Notes under the pieces: model-generated | What the model was told of the DNA's origin: nothing | Databases searched by the model: none | Seen by the model: the letters and a program-made list of their open reading frames with translations, nothing else | Shown: positions 51,550 to 61,317 of the stretch, one piece after another | Layout: every line of letters starts with the position of its first letter | How positions within the stretch are numbered: the stretch's first letter is position 1 | Translations under genes and position numbers: made by a program | Source of the DNA: Bacillota bacterium | GTDB lineage: Bacteria; Bacillota; Clostridia; Acetivibrionales; JANLFN01 | Assembly (NCBI GenBank): GCA_023421675.1 | Contig: JAEZTC010000002.1 | Location: 1 to 64,000, forward strand | Direction: 5' to 3' | DNA: 64,000 bases

Positions 51550-53628
51550 ATGGCTGAGAATCTTGTTATTGTGGAATCTCCTGCAAAGGCCAAGACGATA
51601 GGACGGTTTTTGGGTAAGGGATTTAAAATAGAAGCCTCAATGGGACACGTTAGGGACTTGCCTAAAAGTCAGATGGGAGTCGACATAGAGCATGAGTTTG
51701 AGCCCAAGTATATTACCATACGCGGTAAGGGAGATTTGATCAGTAAGCTGAAAAAGGAAGCAAAGAATGCCGATAAGATTTATCTTGCAACTGACCCTGA
51801 CCGTGAGGGCGAAGCTATTTCATGGCATTTGGCCAAACTTTTGGATCTTGATGAAAAGGAAAAATGCAGGATATCTTTCAATGAAATAACTAAGAATGCT
51901 ATTAAAAGTGCCATTAAATCTCCAAGGCAAATAGATAAGAACATTGTTGATGCACAGCAGGCAAGAAGAGTGCTTGACAGGATTGTGGGATATAAGATCA
52001 GTCCTTTACTATGGAGAAAAGTAAGAAAGGGCTTAAGTGCCGGAAGAGTGCAATCGGTTGCCTCAAGATTAATTTGTGACAGGGAAGAAGAAATTGAAAA
52101 GTTTGTTGCTGAAGAGTACTGGACAATTGGGGCGAAGCTTGCAGAGCCTAAATCTAAAGCAACTTTTGAAGCAAAGTTCTATGGCAGTACCAATGAAAAA
52201 ATTGAACTGCAAAATGAAGAACAGGTAAATGGAATAATTGAAGAAATAAAAAATGAAGAATTCAAAGTTAAAAAAATAAAAGCCAGTGAAAAGAAAAAGT
52301 CTCCTGCACCGCCGTTTATAACAAGTACAATGCAGCAGGAAGCAGCAAGAAAAATTGGTTTCACAACCAAAAAGACTATGATGGTTGCACAGCAGCTTTA
52401 TGAAGGTATTGAAGTTAAAGGTATGGGTGCAATGGGTCTTGTAACATATATACGTTCAGACTCAACGAGAATAGCAAAGGAAGCTCAGGATGAAGCCAGG
52501 AGCTTTATTGAGGAGAAATACGGCAAAAAATATATTCCTGAGGATATAAGAGTATATAAGAACAAATCCGCTTCACAGGATGCACATGAGGCAATAAGAC
52601 CTACACATATTAATCTTGAACCTGAAGCAATAAAAGAATCCTTAAGTAATGACCAATTTAAACTATATAAGCTGATATGGGAAAGATTTGTTGCAAGTCA
52701 GATGGCATCAGCTGTTTATGATACTGTAAGTGTAGATATTACTACCGGTAAGTATCTGTTTAAAGCTAACGGCTCAAAGATAAAATTCCTTGGTTTTTCA
52801 GCTGTTTATACAGAAGGAAAAGATGAGGAGTCAGATGAATCAGATATCAATATACCTGAAATGTCAGAAGGCCAGACGGTAACACTTAAAAAACTTGATC
52901 CCAAACAGCACTTTACACAGCCGCCGTCAAGGTATACCGAAGCAACTTTGGTTAAAGTACTTGAAGAAAAGGGTATCGGAAGACCAAGTACCTATGCTCC
53001 GATAATAACTACAATCCAGGCCAGAGGTTATGTGGAGAAAGAAAAGAAATTCCTTATACCTACCGAGCTTGGAAAAATTGTCACTGAAATAATGAAGAAA
53101 AACTTTGATGATATAGTAGACGTTCAGTTTACAGCCCAAATGGAAAAAAAGCTGGATGATGTCGAAGAGGGTGAAAAGAAGTGGGTAGATGTAATGAAAG
53201 AGTTCTACTCGCCTTTTGATGATGTTTTGAAGAAGGCTGAAGAAAGCATTGGCCATGTTGAAGTACCCGATGAGGTTACGGACATTATTTGTGAGAAATG
53301 TGGCAGAAACATGGTAATTAAAAACGGCCGATTTGGAAAATTCCTTGCTTGCCCCGGATTCCCCGAATGCAGAAATACAATGCCGATTAAGGAAGAAGCC
53401 GGTGTTAACTGTCCTAAGTGCGGTGGTAAGGTATTGTTTAAAAAGACTAGAAAAGGTAAAAGATATCTTGGGTGCGAAAATAATCCCAAGTGTGATTTTA
53501 TGACCTGGGATAAGCCCGAAAAGGGAAATTGCCCTGTATGCGGCAACTTCCTGGTAAAAAAATATGCAGGAAAAAAAGCAATTGTTAAATGCAGCAGCGA
53601 TAAGTGTGAATATAAAAAGGAAGATTAA
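51550..53628 (+). CDS. topA: DNA topoisomerase I
   Basis: 692 residues. TOPRIM domain at the N-terminus: VIVESPAKAKTIGRFLG near residue 6 and TDPDREGEAISWHL near residue 81. Catalytic Tyr 300 lies in GLVTYIRSDSTRI. Three C-terminal zinc-ribbon domains follow (CEKCGRNM, CPKCGGKV, CPVCGNFL). It relaxes negative supercoils. Start ATG follows TAGGAGG. Adjacent to trmFO, as in many Firmicutes (with dprA upstream). Confidence 0.97.
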   Translation: MAENLVIVESPAKAKTIGRFLGKGFKIEASMGHVRDLPKSQMGVDIEHEFEPKYITIRGKGDLISKLKKEAKNADKIYLATDPDREGEAISWHLAKLLDLDEKEKCRISFNEITKNAIKSAIKSPRQIDKNIVDAQQARRVLDRIVGYKISPLLWRKVRKGLSAGRVQSVASRLICDREEEIEKFVAEEYWTIGAKLAEPKSKATFEAKFYGSTNEKIELQNEEQVNGIIEEIKNEEFKVKKIKASEKKKSPAPPFITSTMQQEAARKIGFTTKKTMMVAQQLYEGIEVKGMGAMGLVTYIRSDSTRIAKEAQDEARSFIEEKYGKKYIPEDIRVYKNKSASQDAHEAIRPTHINLEPEAIKESLSNDQFKLYKLIWERFVASQMASAVYDTVSVDITTGKYLFKANGSKIKFLGFSAVYTEGKDEESDESDINIPEMSEGQTVTLKKLDPKQHFTQPPSRYTEATLVKVLEEKGIGRPSTYAPIITTIQARGYVEKEKKFLIPTELGKIVTEIMKKNFDDIVDVQFTAQMEKKLDDVEEGEKKWVDVMKEFYSPFDDVLKKAEESIGHVEVPDEVTDIICEKCGRNMVIKNGRFGKFLACPGFPECRNTMPIKEEAGVNCPKCGGKVLFKKTRKGKRYLGCENNPKCDFMTWDKPEKGNCPVCGNFLVKKYAGKKAIVKCSSDKCEYKKED

Positions 53629-53645
53629 CAGCAGAGGTGTAAAAT

Positions 53646-54947
53646 TTGCAGGATTATATAAATGTTATCGGAGCAGGATTAGCAGGGTGTGAAGCAGCAT
53701 GGCAGGCAGCAAAAAGAGGTGTCAAGGTAAAACTTTATGAAATGAAGCCTCAAAAATATTCTCCTGCACACCATTATGAGACTTTTGCAGAGCTTGTGTG
53801 CAGTAATTCCTTAAGATCTGACAGAATTGAAAATGCTGTAGGTTTATTAAAGGAAGAAATGAGAAATCTTGATTCACTTATAATAAAATGTGCTGATAAA
53901 ACTCGTATACCTGCGGGAGGAGCACTGGCGGTTGATCGTGAAGGCTTTTCAAAGTTAGTGACTTCTGAAATACTTGGTAATGAGAATATTTCTTATATAA
54001 ACAAAGAAGTTATTGAACTGGAGGAGAATACAGTTTCTGTAATTGCATCAGGACCTCTCACATCTGAAGATTTTTCAGGTTATATAAGCCAACTTGTGGG
54101 ATGTGAATATCTGCACTTTTTTGATGCAGCCGCACCAATTGTAACTTATGATTCCATTGATTTCAGCAGAGCGTTCAAGGCATCACGCTATGGTAAGGGC
54201 GATGATGATTATATTAACTGCCCAATGAACAAAGACGAATACGAAGCTTTCTGGAATGCGCTAGTTACAGCGGAGCTTGCTGAGGTAAAACAGCTTGATA
54301 AAGAGGTTGTTTTTGAAGGATGTATGCCTGTAGAAACAATGGCTAAGAGGGGTATTGATACACTCAGATTCGGACCGCTTAAACCCGTAGGACTTACAGA
54401 CCCTGCAACAGGAAAATATCCATATGCTGTTGTCCAATTGCGCCAGGATAATAATCAGGCAACTCTTTATAATATTGTTGGTTTTCAAACAAGGCTGAAA
54501 TGGCCAGAACAAAAAAGAGTATTCAGCATGATACCTGGATTGCAAAAGGCTGAATTTGTTCGCTATGGTGTAATGCATAAGAATACCTTTATAAATTCTC
54601 CCAAACTTCTTGATAATACATATGCGATGAGAGAAAAGCCCGAGGTTTACTTTGCAGGACAGATTACAGGTGTTGAAGGATATGTTGAATCTGCTGCATC
54701 AGGTTTGCTTGCAGGTATAAATGCATCAAACAGGCTGCTGGGGAAAAAGCCTTTCATTTTACCAGCAACTACAGTAATTGGCTCTATGTCAGCCTATATA
54801 TCGGATACATCAGTGAGGAATTTTCAGCCGATGAATGCCAATTTTGGTTTGGTTGACACATTAGAAATAAAAACAAGAGACAAAAAGAAAAAATATATGG
54901 AAGTTGCAGAAAAATCCATACAAATAATAAAAAATTATGAATTGTAA
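53646..54947 (+). CDS. trmFO: Methylenetetrahydrofolate-tRNA (U54) methyltransferase TrmFO
   Basis: 433 residues from TTG 53646 after GAGGTG. The FAD-binding Rossmann motif is INVIGAGLAGCEAAWQAA near residue 5. The conserved blocks ELVCSNSLRSD and FINSPKLLDNTY are present. It makes ribothymidine at tRNA position 54 with methylenetetrahydrofolate and FAD. It starts 17 bases after topA and is cotranscribed with it. Confidence 0.95.
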   Translation: MQDYINVIGAGLAGCEAAWQAAKRGVKVKLYEMKPQKYSPAHHYETFAELVCSNSLRSDRIENAVGLLKEEMRNLDSLIIKCADKTRIPAGGALAVDREGFSKLVTSEILGNENISYINKEVIELEENTVSVIASGPLTSEDFSGYISQLVGCEYLHFFDAAAPIVTYDSIDFSRAFKASRYGKGDDDYINCPMNKDEYEAFWNALVTAELAEVKQLDKEVVFEGCMPVETMAKRGIDTLRFGPLKPVGLTDPATGKYPYAVVQLRQDNNQATLYNIVGFQTRLKWPEQKRVFSMIPGLQKAEFVRYGVMHKNTFINSPKLLDNTYAMREKPEVYFAGQITGVEGYVESAASGLLAGINASNRLLGKKPFILPATTVIGSMSAYISDTSVRNFQPMNANFGLVDTLEIKTRDKKKKYMEVAEKSIQIIKNYEL

Positions 54948-54986
54948 TAAGTGGTATTAATGGTATTTGAAATATATTTTTATTGA

Positions 54987-55021
54987 TAAATCAACACTAG
55001 ATGTTGATTTATTTTTTATTC
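54987..55021 (+). terminator. Terminator of topA-trmFO
   Basis: TAAATCAACA (54987-54996) pairs with TGTTGATTTA (55002-55011), then TTTTTTATT. Confidence 0.85.
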
Positions 55022-55261
55022 AAGCCCATAATATAGTTGTTTTTTTAGAGGGTTTATGCTATCATTATTCTATAAAAATGGCATTATTATGTAAATAACA
55101 TACCATTTTTGGAAGAAATAAGAGAATTAATAGAAATTTTTTACGAAAGAAAAAACTTAAAGTGGTCGAAATATATAATGTGATTATATTTCACACATTT
55201 ATTTTAATTTACCGGTGATAAGACCGGCAAAGCCGCAGGCTTTGTATAGGGGGTGCTTTTA
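55022..55261 (+). promoter_or_regulatory. Upstream region and leader of the flagellar operon
   Basis: Contains overlapping inverted repeats: GAAATATA (55168-55175) with TATATTTC (55185-55192), and TGTGA (55179-55183) with TCACA (55191-55195). Closer to flgB, CCGGT (55212-55216) pairs with ACCGG (55223-55227) and CAAAGCC (55228-55234) with GGCTTTG (55238-55244), ending one base before the ribosome site AGGGGGTG region. No clear sigma-D promoter is seen. Confidence 0.5.
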
Positions 55262-55663
55262 ATGTTTGACAGACTATTTAACAGCACAAAAATTCTTGAA
55301 AAATCTTTGAATGCAACATGGGCCAGAAATGAAGCCATATCTCAAAATCTTGCCAACGTAGAAACTCCTGGCTATAAACGCAAGGATGTGCCTTTTGAAC
55401 AACGCCTTAAAGAAGCAATGGATGATGCTACACCTGTAAATTCCACTCGTACTGCTGTTAGTAAGGTGAATGTCGATGACATTGATATCAGTATTGAGGA
55501 GGATAATTCTTCTCTTAGCATGAGACTTGACGGGAATAACGTTGATGTCGACAGTGAAGCCGCTCAGCTAGCAAAAAACTCTATTAAGTACAATGTACTT
55601 ACAGATGCTTTAAACTCACAATACAAAAGGCTTAGAACTGTTATAACAGAAGGGAGAAGATAA
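55262..55663 (+). CDS. flgB: Flagellar basal-body rod protein FlgB
   Basis: 133 residues from ATG 55262, after AGGGGGTG; the GTG at 55253 is part of the ribosome site. It carries the rod-protein signature ARNEAISQNLANVETPGYKR near residue 20. FlgB is part of the proximal rod. First gene of the flagellar operon. Confidence 0.94.
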   Translation: MFDRLFNSTKILEKSLNATWARNEAISQNLANVETPGYKRKDVPFEQRLKEAMDDATPVNSTRTAVSKVNVDDIDISIEEDNSSLSMRLDGNNVDVDSEAAQLAKNSIKYNVLTDALNSQYKRLRTVITEGRR

Positions 55664-55666
55664 TAA

Positions 55667-56110
55667 ATGGGCTTCTTTAATTCCTTGGATATAAGTGCAT
55701 CAGCTCTTACAGCTGAACGTCTCAGAATGGATACGATATCCCAGAATATAGCAAATGTAAATACTACTAAAACAGATAGCGGAACTCCATATAGAAGAAA
55801 ATTGGTTCTTTTTGAAGAACGTTCTGCTTCAGCTCCGTTCTCCGACTACTTGTCTGAAAGCAGTAAAAATCTTTTAGCGGGAAGCGGAGTCAGGGTATCA
55901 AAAATAATTGAAGACCAGACCCCTTTCAAGCAGGTTTATGATCCGGGGAATCCTGAAGCAAATGCAGAAGGATATGTTGAAATGCCAAACGTTGATGTTG
56001 TAACTGAAATGGTAGATATGATTGCAGCCACAAGGGCATATGAAGCAAATGTAACAGCTATAGATGCAACTAAACAGTTGGCTATGAAAACGCTTGATAT
56101 AGGAAAATAA
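55667..56110 (+). CDS. flgC: Flagellar basal-body rod protein FlgC
   Basis: 147 residues. N-terminal signature SALTAERLRMDTISQNIANVNTT, in outline, and the C-terminal DMIAATRAYEANVTAIDATKQL helix characteristic of rod and hook proteins. It is a proximal rod subunit. It starts 3 bases after flgB ends. Confidence 0.95.
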   Translation: MGFFNSLDISASALTAERLRMDTISQNIANVNTTKTDSGTPYRRKLVLFEERSASAPFSDYLSESSKNLLAGSGVRVSKIIEDQTPFKQVYDPGNPEANAEGYVEMPNVDVVTEMVDMIAATRAYEANVTAIDATKQLAMKTLDIGK

Positions 56111-56135
56111 AAAGCTTTAAATGGAGGTTGGAAAA

Positions 56136-56444
56136 ATGGCAGTTAATGGTATCGGTGTAGGTTCAATACCTAAAGTACCACTTACAATAGATGAGCTAAA
56201 GCAAAATCAAGGTATTGGTATGGACGCTGGTTTTGGCAATTACCTCAGCAATGCCATAAACCAGGTTAATGATTTACAACTGCAGTCACAGCAAATTGCA
56301 AATGATTTTGCAGCAGGAAAAACAGATAACATTATTGAGGTTTTTAATGCGTCTGCAAAAGCAGGACTTGCTATTGATCTGACAATGGAAATTAGAAATA
56401 AAGTTCTTGATGCATATCAGGAAATAATGAGGATGCAGATTTAA
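56136..56444 (+). CDS. fliE: Flagellar hook-basal body complex protein FliE
   Basis: 102 residues from ATG 56136, after GGAGG. C-terminal region AGLAIDLTMEIRNKVLDAYQEIMRMQI, in outline, is the FliE core. It joins the MS ring to the rod. Third gene of the operon. Confidence 0.93.
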   Translation: MAVNGIGVGSIPKVPLTIDELKQNQGIGMDAGFGNYLSNAINQVNDLQLQSQQIANDFAAGKTDNIIEVFNASAKAGLAIDLTMEIRNKVLDAYQEIMRMQI

Positions 56445-56494
56445 TTATTTAATACTAAAGAAAAACCTTATATTAATAGGGTGGTGGGTTAAAA

Positions 56495-58090
56495 ATGCCA
56501 GAAATTTTTACAAAAATTAAAAACAAGTCAAAAGATTTTTGGAGTAATCTTGAAAAGTCCCAAAAAACTCGAATTGTTATTATTTCCTCGATTATTGTTC
56601 TGGCAATTACGATATTTATCGTAATTGCAGCAAAGCCTAATTATGTTGCTCTTGTACATAGCAGTGATGCCAAGGAAATTGGGGAAATGACAAAAATTCT
56701 TGATTCAGCAAAGATTTCTTACGATCTGAAGGATAATAATACTGGGATATATGTAAATGAGGGTGACAATAGTAAAGCTCAGATAGCACTTGTACAAAGT
56801 GGATACCCCAAAGATGGCATATCTTTTGAAGATGCATTTAAAATGATTGGTGTCACTACAACCGATGATGACAGGAAAAAGTTATGGGACAACTGGGGAA
56901 AGAATAACTTAAAAAATAAATTAAAAGAAGGTTTCAGTGATTTTTTGAGGGATGTTGATGTGGAACTTACAAATCCTGAGCCAAACTATTTTCTAGATAA
57001 GGATAATAAGGCAACAAAGCCGACTGCATCAGTTTGGGTTACTCCCAAAAAAGAGCTGTCTTCTGATCAGGTTCAGAGTATTGTCGGTGTTGTTGCACAC
57101 AGCGTAGTGGGTCTTGACCCTAAGGATGTTTTTATAACTGATAATCAAGGTAAACCTTATAATACTGAAACCGATAGTATTTCTTCCAATACAAACTCAC
57201 AGCAAGAACTTACAAAGCAAAAAAAAGCGGAATTACAACAGGATGTATATGACTATTTTGCAAGACAGCCACTTGATGGTTTTGATACTATTGGAGTAGT
57301 TGCCTATGCTGATCTTGATTTCGATACTGATAAAACCCTTACTCAAGGAATAAAGAAACCCGATGGTTTGGATGGCGGGGCACTTATTACTAATAAAACC
57401 ACAAAAGAGACCATGGACGGAGGAACTACCGGCGGAGCGGCAGGAACTCCCAACAATCCAGGTAACGGTAATACCCCTTCATATCCAACCGGTACCAATT
57501 CCAGTGGAAATTACTCTAAAAGTACAAACGACCAGACTTATGATTGGTCAAGATATACAAATGAGCACAACAAGGCACAAGGGAAGCTTACAGAAAAGTC
57601 TTCTCTTGCAATTTCTCTTTTATATGGAAGAAGAGTTAAAGATGCCAGTGCTCTTACAGATGATTTCATTAATACAATAAAAGCAGGGGTAAGCAGTGCA
57701 ACCGGGGTTCCTGCAGCAAATATTACTGTGACCCGATTAAAACTTGCACCAGAAGAGGTAGTAACAGAATCATTTACAGATAAACTCAGCAAGTTTATCA
57801 ATTCATATGGTTTCTTCGTACTTATGCTGCTGCTTATAATCGGATTAATTGTAGCTGCAGTTCCAAGAAAAAAGAAGTCCGAGGCTATAGAAGAAGAACT
57901 TACCGCTGGGCAGCTTGCTGCGGCTTCAGGTCCTAAGTTCATAGTTCCCGAAAATATGGGTGATCCGGTTCCTGAAATAGAGATTGAGGAAAGGTCTGAA
58001 GTCAAGAAACAGATTGAGAAATTTGTTAAACAAAAACCGGATGCAGTTGCTCAGCTTTTGAGAAATTGGCTTTCAGACGATTGGGAATAA
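56495..58090 (+). CDS. fliF: Flagellar MS-ring protein FliF
   Basis: 531 residues. Two membrane segments, near residues 26-48 and 430-452, enclose the large ring-building region; the Gly/Asn/Thr-rich loop near residues 310-345 is low complexity. The C-terminus that binds FliG ends QLLRNWLSDDWE. It forms the base ring in the membrane. Start ATG follows AGGGTGGTGGG. Confidence 0.95.
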   Translation: MPEIFTKIKNKSKDFWSNLEKSQKTRIVIISSIIVLAITIFIVIAAKPNYVALVHSSDAKEIGEMTKILDSAKISYDLKDNNTGIYVNEGDNSKAQIALVQSGYPKDGISFEDAFKMIGVTTTDDDRKKLWDNWGKNNLKNKLKEGFSDFLRDVDVELTNPEPNYFLDKDNKATKPTASVWVTPKKELSSDQVQSIVGVVAHSVVGLDPKDVFITDNQGKPYNTETDSISSNTNSQQELTKQKKAELQQDVYDYFARQPLDGFDTIGVVAYADLDFDTDKTLTQGIKKPDGLDGGALITNKTTKETMDGGTTGGAAGTPNNPGNGNTPSYPTGTNSSGNYSKSTNDQTYDWSRYTNEHNKAQGKLTEKSSLAISLLYGRRVKDASALTDDFINTIKAGVSSATGVPAANITVTRLKLAPEEVVTESFTDKLSKFINSYGFFVLMLLLIIGLIVAAVPRKKKSEAIEEELTAGQLAAASGPKFIVPENMGDPVPEIEIEERSEVKKQIEKFVKQKPDAVAQLLRNWLSDDWE

Positions 58091-58137
58091 TGTTTGGAAT
58101 TTTAAGATAACACTAAAGAAAACTTGAGGTGATATAT

Positions 58138-59160
58138 TTGGCCAGGGGCAGTGCTATAAAATCAGATCATTCCGGAAAAGAAAAAGCTGCAATGTTGTTG
58201 ATTTCGCTGGGACCTGAAAGGTCTGCCGAAATTTTCAAGCACCTTAAAGAAGAAGAAATAGAACAGCTGACACTTGAGATAGCAAATATAAGAACTGTTA
58301 CCCCTGAAGAGAAGGAAAAGGTACTTGAGGAGTTTTATCAAATATGTCTTGCGCAGGAATATATTGCTGAAGGTGGTATTGGCTACGCGAAGGACATTTT
58401 GGAAAAAGCACTTGGCTCGCAAAAAGCCCTGGATATCATTAACAAGCTGACTGTTTCTCTACAGGTAAGACCATTCGATTTTGTGCGTAAGGCTGACCCG
58501 TCTCAGCTGTTGAACTTTATCCAGAATGAGCATCCTCAGACCATTGCTTTAATTTTGGCATACTTAAGGCCTCAGCAATCGGCAATTGTCCTTTCAGCAC
58601 TTCCGCAGGACAAACAGGCAGATGTTGCAAGAAGAATAGCAACCATGGACAGAACATCCCCTGAAGTTATAAAGGAAGTGGAAAGAGTACTTGAGAAAAA
58701 GCTTTCATCACTGGTTACAGAGGATTATACTGCCGCAGGAGGTATCCAGTCTATAGTTGACGTTCTCAACTCTGTTGACAGAGGTACTGAAAAGTATATT
58801 ATGGAAACCCTGGAAATAGAAGATGCAGACCTTGCTGAAGAAATTAAAAAGCGTATGTTTGTATTTGAAGACATACTCACTCTTGATAACAGATCAATAC
58901 AGAGATTCCTCAGAGAAATTGACAACAACCAGCTTGCTGTTGCCCTCAAGGGTTCTACTGAAGAAGTACAGAAGACGGTATTTGGCAATATGTCAAAACG
59001 TCTTGTTGAAATGATCAAGGAAGATATCGAGTTTATGGGACCTGTCAGACTGAAGGATGTTGAGGAAGCACAGCAAAAGATAGTTAATGTAATCAGAAAG
59101 CTCGAAGATGCTGGTGAAATAGTCATATCCAGAGGTGGAGGAGATGAAATAATTGTCTAG
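58138..59160 (+). CDS. fliG: Flagellar motor switch protein FliG
   Basis: 340 residues from TTG 58138, after GAGGTG; the GTG at 58129 sits in the ribosome site. N, middle and C domains are present: EKAAMLLISLGPERSAEIFKHL at the N-terminus, the EHPQTIALILAYL motif of the middle domain near residue 125, and the torque helix with charged residues (SIQRFLREIDNNQLAVALKG) near residue 255. It couples stator ion flow to rotation. It overlaps fliH by 8 bases. Confidence 0.95.
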   Translation: MARGSAIKSDHSGKEKAAMLLISLGPERSAEIFKHLKEEEIEQLTLEIANIRTVTPEEKEKVLEEFYQICLAQEYIAEGGIGYAKDILEKALGSQKALDIINKLTVSLQVRPFDFVRKADPSQLLNFIQNEHPQTIALILAYLRPQQSAIVLSALPQDKQADVARRIATMDRTSPEVIKEVERVLEKKLSSLVTEDYTAAGGIQSIVDVLNSVDRGTEKYIMETLEIEDADLAEEIKKRMFVFEDILTLDNRSIQRFLREIDNNQLAVALKGSTEEVQKTVFGNMSKRLVEMIKEDIEFMGPVRLKDVEEAQQKIVNVIRKLEDAGEIVISRGGGDEIIV

Positions 59161-59908
59161 TAAGATATTTAAAAATTACCAGGTAAATGTAGGATCTCCT
59201 TTTGAAATTAAATCTCCATTGAATTTTGATTCAATCAAAAAGGTTAGCTTAAATGAAATCGAAGATGTTGCAGAAGAAGAGATTCACAGGGATCAAGATC
59301 CCCAAGAGCTAACCGATAAAGCCCGCGAACAGGCTCAAATGATAGTTGAAGAGGCAAAACGAGAAGCAGACATACTGATATCTACAGCAGAGTCTGAAAT
59401 TAGTGCATTAAAAAAAACTGTAGAGGAAGAAGCTTGGCAAAAAGGTTATGAAGATGGTTTAAATGCTGCACAGAGTGAGTATGCTGCTTTGCTGCAGGAG
59501 GCTGAAAGTATAAAAATTCAGGCAGGACAGGATTATGAAAAAATACTTGAAAGTATTGAGAATGACACTGTTGAAGTAATTCTGGAGATAGCAAGAAAAG
59601 TAATATGCACTGAAATAAGCATAAATAAGGAAGATATTCTTTATCTGATAAAACAGGCTTTTGAAAAATGTTCAAATAAAGAAGGTATTGTTCTCAGGGT
59701 ATCCCAGGACGATTATTCTTTTGTGATGGATAATATTGATGCACTAAGGTCTATGATTCAGGGATCACCTGAATTCGAGGTTAAAAAGGATGCATCGCTG
59801 AATGAGGGTGACTGTCTTGTAGAGACCTTATTTGGTACTATAGATGCTGGTGTGCAGACTAAGATAAAAAAGATAGAAGAAGCATTCAGGAAAATTAAAG
59901 GGCAGTAG
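59153..59908 (+). CDS. fliH: Flagellar assembly protein FliH
   Basis: 251 residues from TTG 59153, inside the end of fliG, after GGTGGAGGAG. A long acidic coiled coil (residues 50-130) is followed by the FliH/V-ATPase E-type C-terminal domain (VILEIARKVICTEISINKEDI, in outline). It regulates the FliI ATPase and brings it to the export gate. Confidence 0.9.
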   Translation: MSSKIFKNYQVNVGSPFEIKSPLNFDSIKKVSLNEIEDVAEEEIHRDQDPQELTDKAREQAQMIVEEAKREADILISTAESEISALKKTVEEEAWQKGYEDGLNAAQSEYAALLQEAESIKIQAGQDYEKILESIENDTVEVILEIARKVICTEISINKEDILYLIKQAFEKCSNKEGIVLRVSQDDYSFVMDNIDALRSMIQGSPEFEVKKDASLNEGDCLVETLFGTIDAGVQTKIKKIEEAFRKIKGQ

Positions 59909-59971
59909 TTTTTTTTTCTTTTACGGGAATTTTGGAAACATTCAGCCAATATGTGTTTCTTTGGAGGAAGT

Positions 59972-61285
59972 ATGGCAGGTGTTAACTTTGATAAATACCA
60001 CAAGTTGCTCCGTGAAAATGATTTTGTAGAATATAAGGGTAAGGTTACTAAAGTTGTTGGTCTTACAATTGAATCCGAAGGTCCGGAAGTAAGTATCGGA
60101 GAACTTTGCAGAATACGTACTGTGAGAAATAACTATGAAATAATTTCTGAAGTTGTTGGATTCAGGGACAGCAGGGTTCTTCTTATGCCTTTGGGCGATA
60201 TGAGCGGAATAGGACCTGGAGCTACAGTTATAGCGACAGGAGACAGTTTAAATGTGGCAGTAGGTAAAAACCTCGTCGGAAGAGTATTGGACGGTCTTGG
60301 TAACCCTATTGATGATAAGGGACCTCTCGATATAGAAAAATATTACCCTGTAAACCAGAAACCGCCACATCCGCTTACAAGAAAACGTATATCCCGACCT
60401 CTTTCACTTGGAATTAAAGCTATTGATGGGCTTTTAACTGTGGGAAAGGGTCAAAGGATGGGCATATTTGCCGGTAGTGGTGTTGGTAAAAGTACTCTTG
60501 TAGGTATGATTGCGAGAAATACAAAAGCTGATATAAATGTAATTGCACTTATAGGGGAACGAGGCAGAGAAGTACGTGAATTTATAGAAAAAGATTTAAA
60601 GGAAGAAGGACTTTCGCGTTCTGTAGTGGTTGTAGCGACCTCTGATCAGCCGGCTCTGATAAGGCTTAAAGGAGCTTTACTGGCTACTGCTATAGCGGAG
60701 TATTTCAGAGACCAGAATAAAGATGTACTCTTAATGATGGATTCTCTTACAAGGTTTGCGATGGCTCAAAGGGAAATTGGTCTTGCAATAGGTGAACCAC
60801 CTGTTTCGAGAGGATATACCCCTTCAGTATTTGCAACATTTCCTAAACTTCTTGAAAGATCGGGTAATTCCGAGAAAGGTTCAATTACTGGTCTTTATAC
60901 TGTTTTGGTTGATGGTGATGACATGAACGAGCCTGTTACAGATGCTGCCAGAGGTATACTGGATGGACATATAGTGCTTTCAAGGGCATTGGCCAACCGA
61001 AATCAATACCCTGCAATAGACGTTCTGGCAAGCATCAGCAGGGTAATGTCGGATGTTACCACACCTGAACATAGAAAAATCTCCAATGAAATAAAAAAAG
61101 CGATGGCTATATATAAGGACTCTGAAGATTTGATAAACATCGGGGCATATGTCAGAGGCAGCAGTGATAAGATCGACTATGCAATAAGCGTAATAGACAA
61201 TATCATTGGCTTTCTTGAACAAGGTACCCATGACAGTTATTCCTATGAAGAAATATGTGAGATGATGGAACAGGTTCTAAATTAG
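59972..61285 (+). CDS. fliI: Flagellum-specific ATP synthase FliI
   Basis: 437 residues from ATG 59972, after TTGGAGGAAGT. Walker A GIFAGSGVGKSTLVG near residue 163 and Walker B DVLLMMDSLTRFA near residue 250, as in F1-beta-like export ATPases. It energises type III export of flagellar parts with FliH and FliJ. Confidence 0.95.
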   Translation: MAGVNFDKYHKLLRENDFVEYKGKVTKVVGLTIESEGPEVSIGELCRIRTVRNNYEIISEVVGFRDSRVLLMPLGDMSGIGPGATVIATGDSLNVAVGKNLVGRVLDGLGNPIDDKGPLDIEKYYPVNQKPPHPLTRKRISRPLSLGIKAIDGLLTVGKGQRMGIFAGSGVGKSTLVGMIARNTKADINVIALIGERGREVREFIEKDLKEEGLSRSVVVVATSDQPALIRLKGALLATAIAEYFRDQNKDVLLMMDSLTRFAMAQREIGLAIGEPPVSRGYTPSVFATFPKLLERSGNSEKGSITGLYTVLVDGDDMNEPVTDAARGILDGHIVLSRALANRNQYPAIDVLASISRVMSDVTTPEHRKISNEIKKAMAIYKDSEDLINIGAYVRGSSDKIDYAISVIDNIIGFLEQGTHDSYSYEEICEMMEQVLN

Positions 61286-61317
61286 CTTTAAATTTATACT
61301 TCAATGGAGATTAAATA

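Noticed and set aside
55179..55195. CRP/Fnr site upstream of flgB
   Set aside because: TGTGA and TCACA are 7 bases apart instead of 6, in a very A/T-rich context, so chance or another repressor is as likely.
55210..55250. c-di-GMP-I (GEMM) riboswitch upstream of flgB, suggested by GGCAAAGCC
   Set aside because: Only that short string matches; the rest of the conserved core and second stem is missing.
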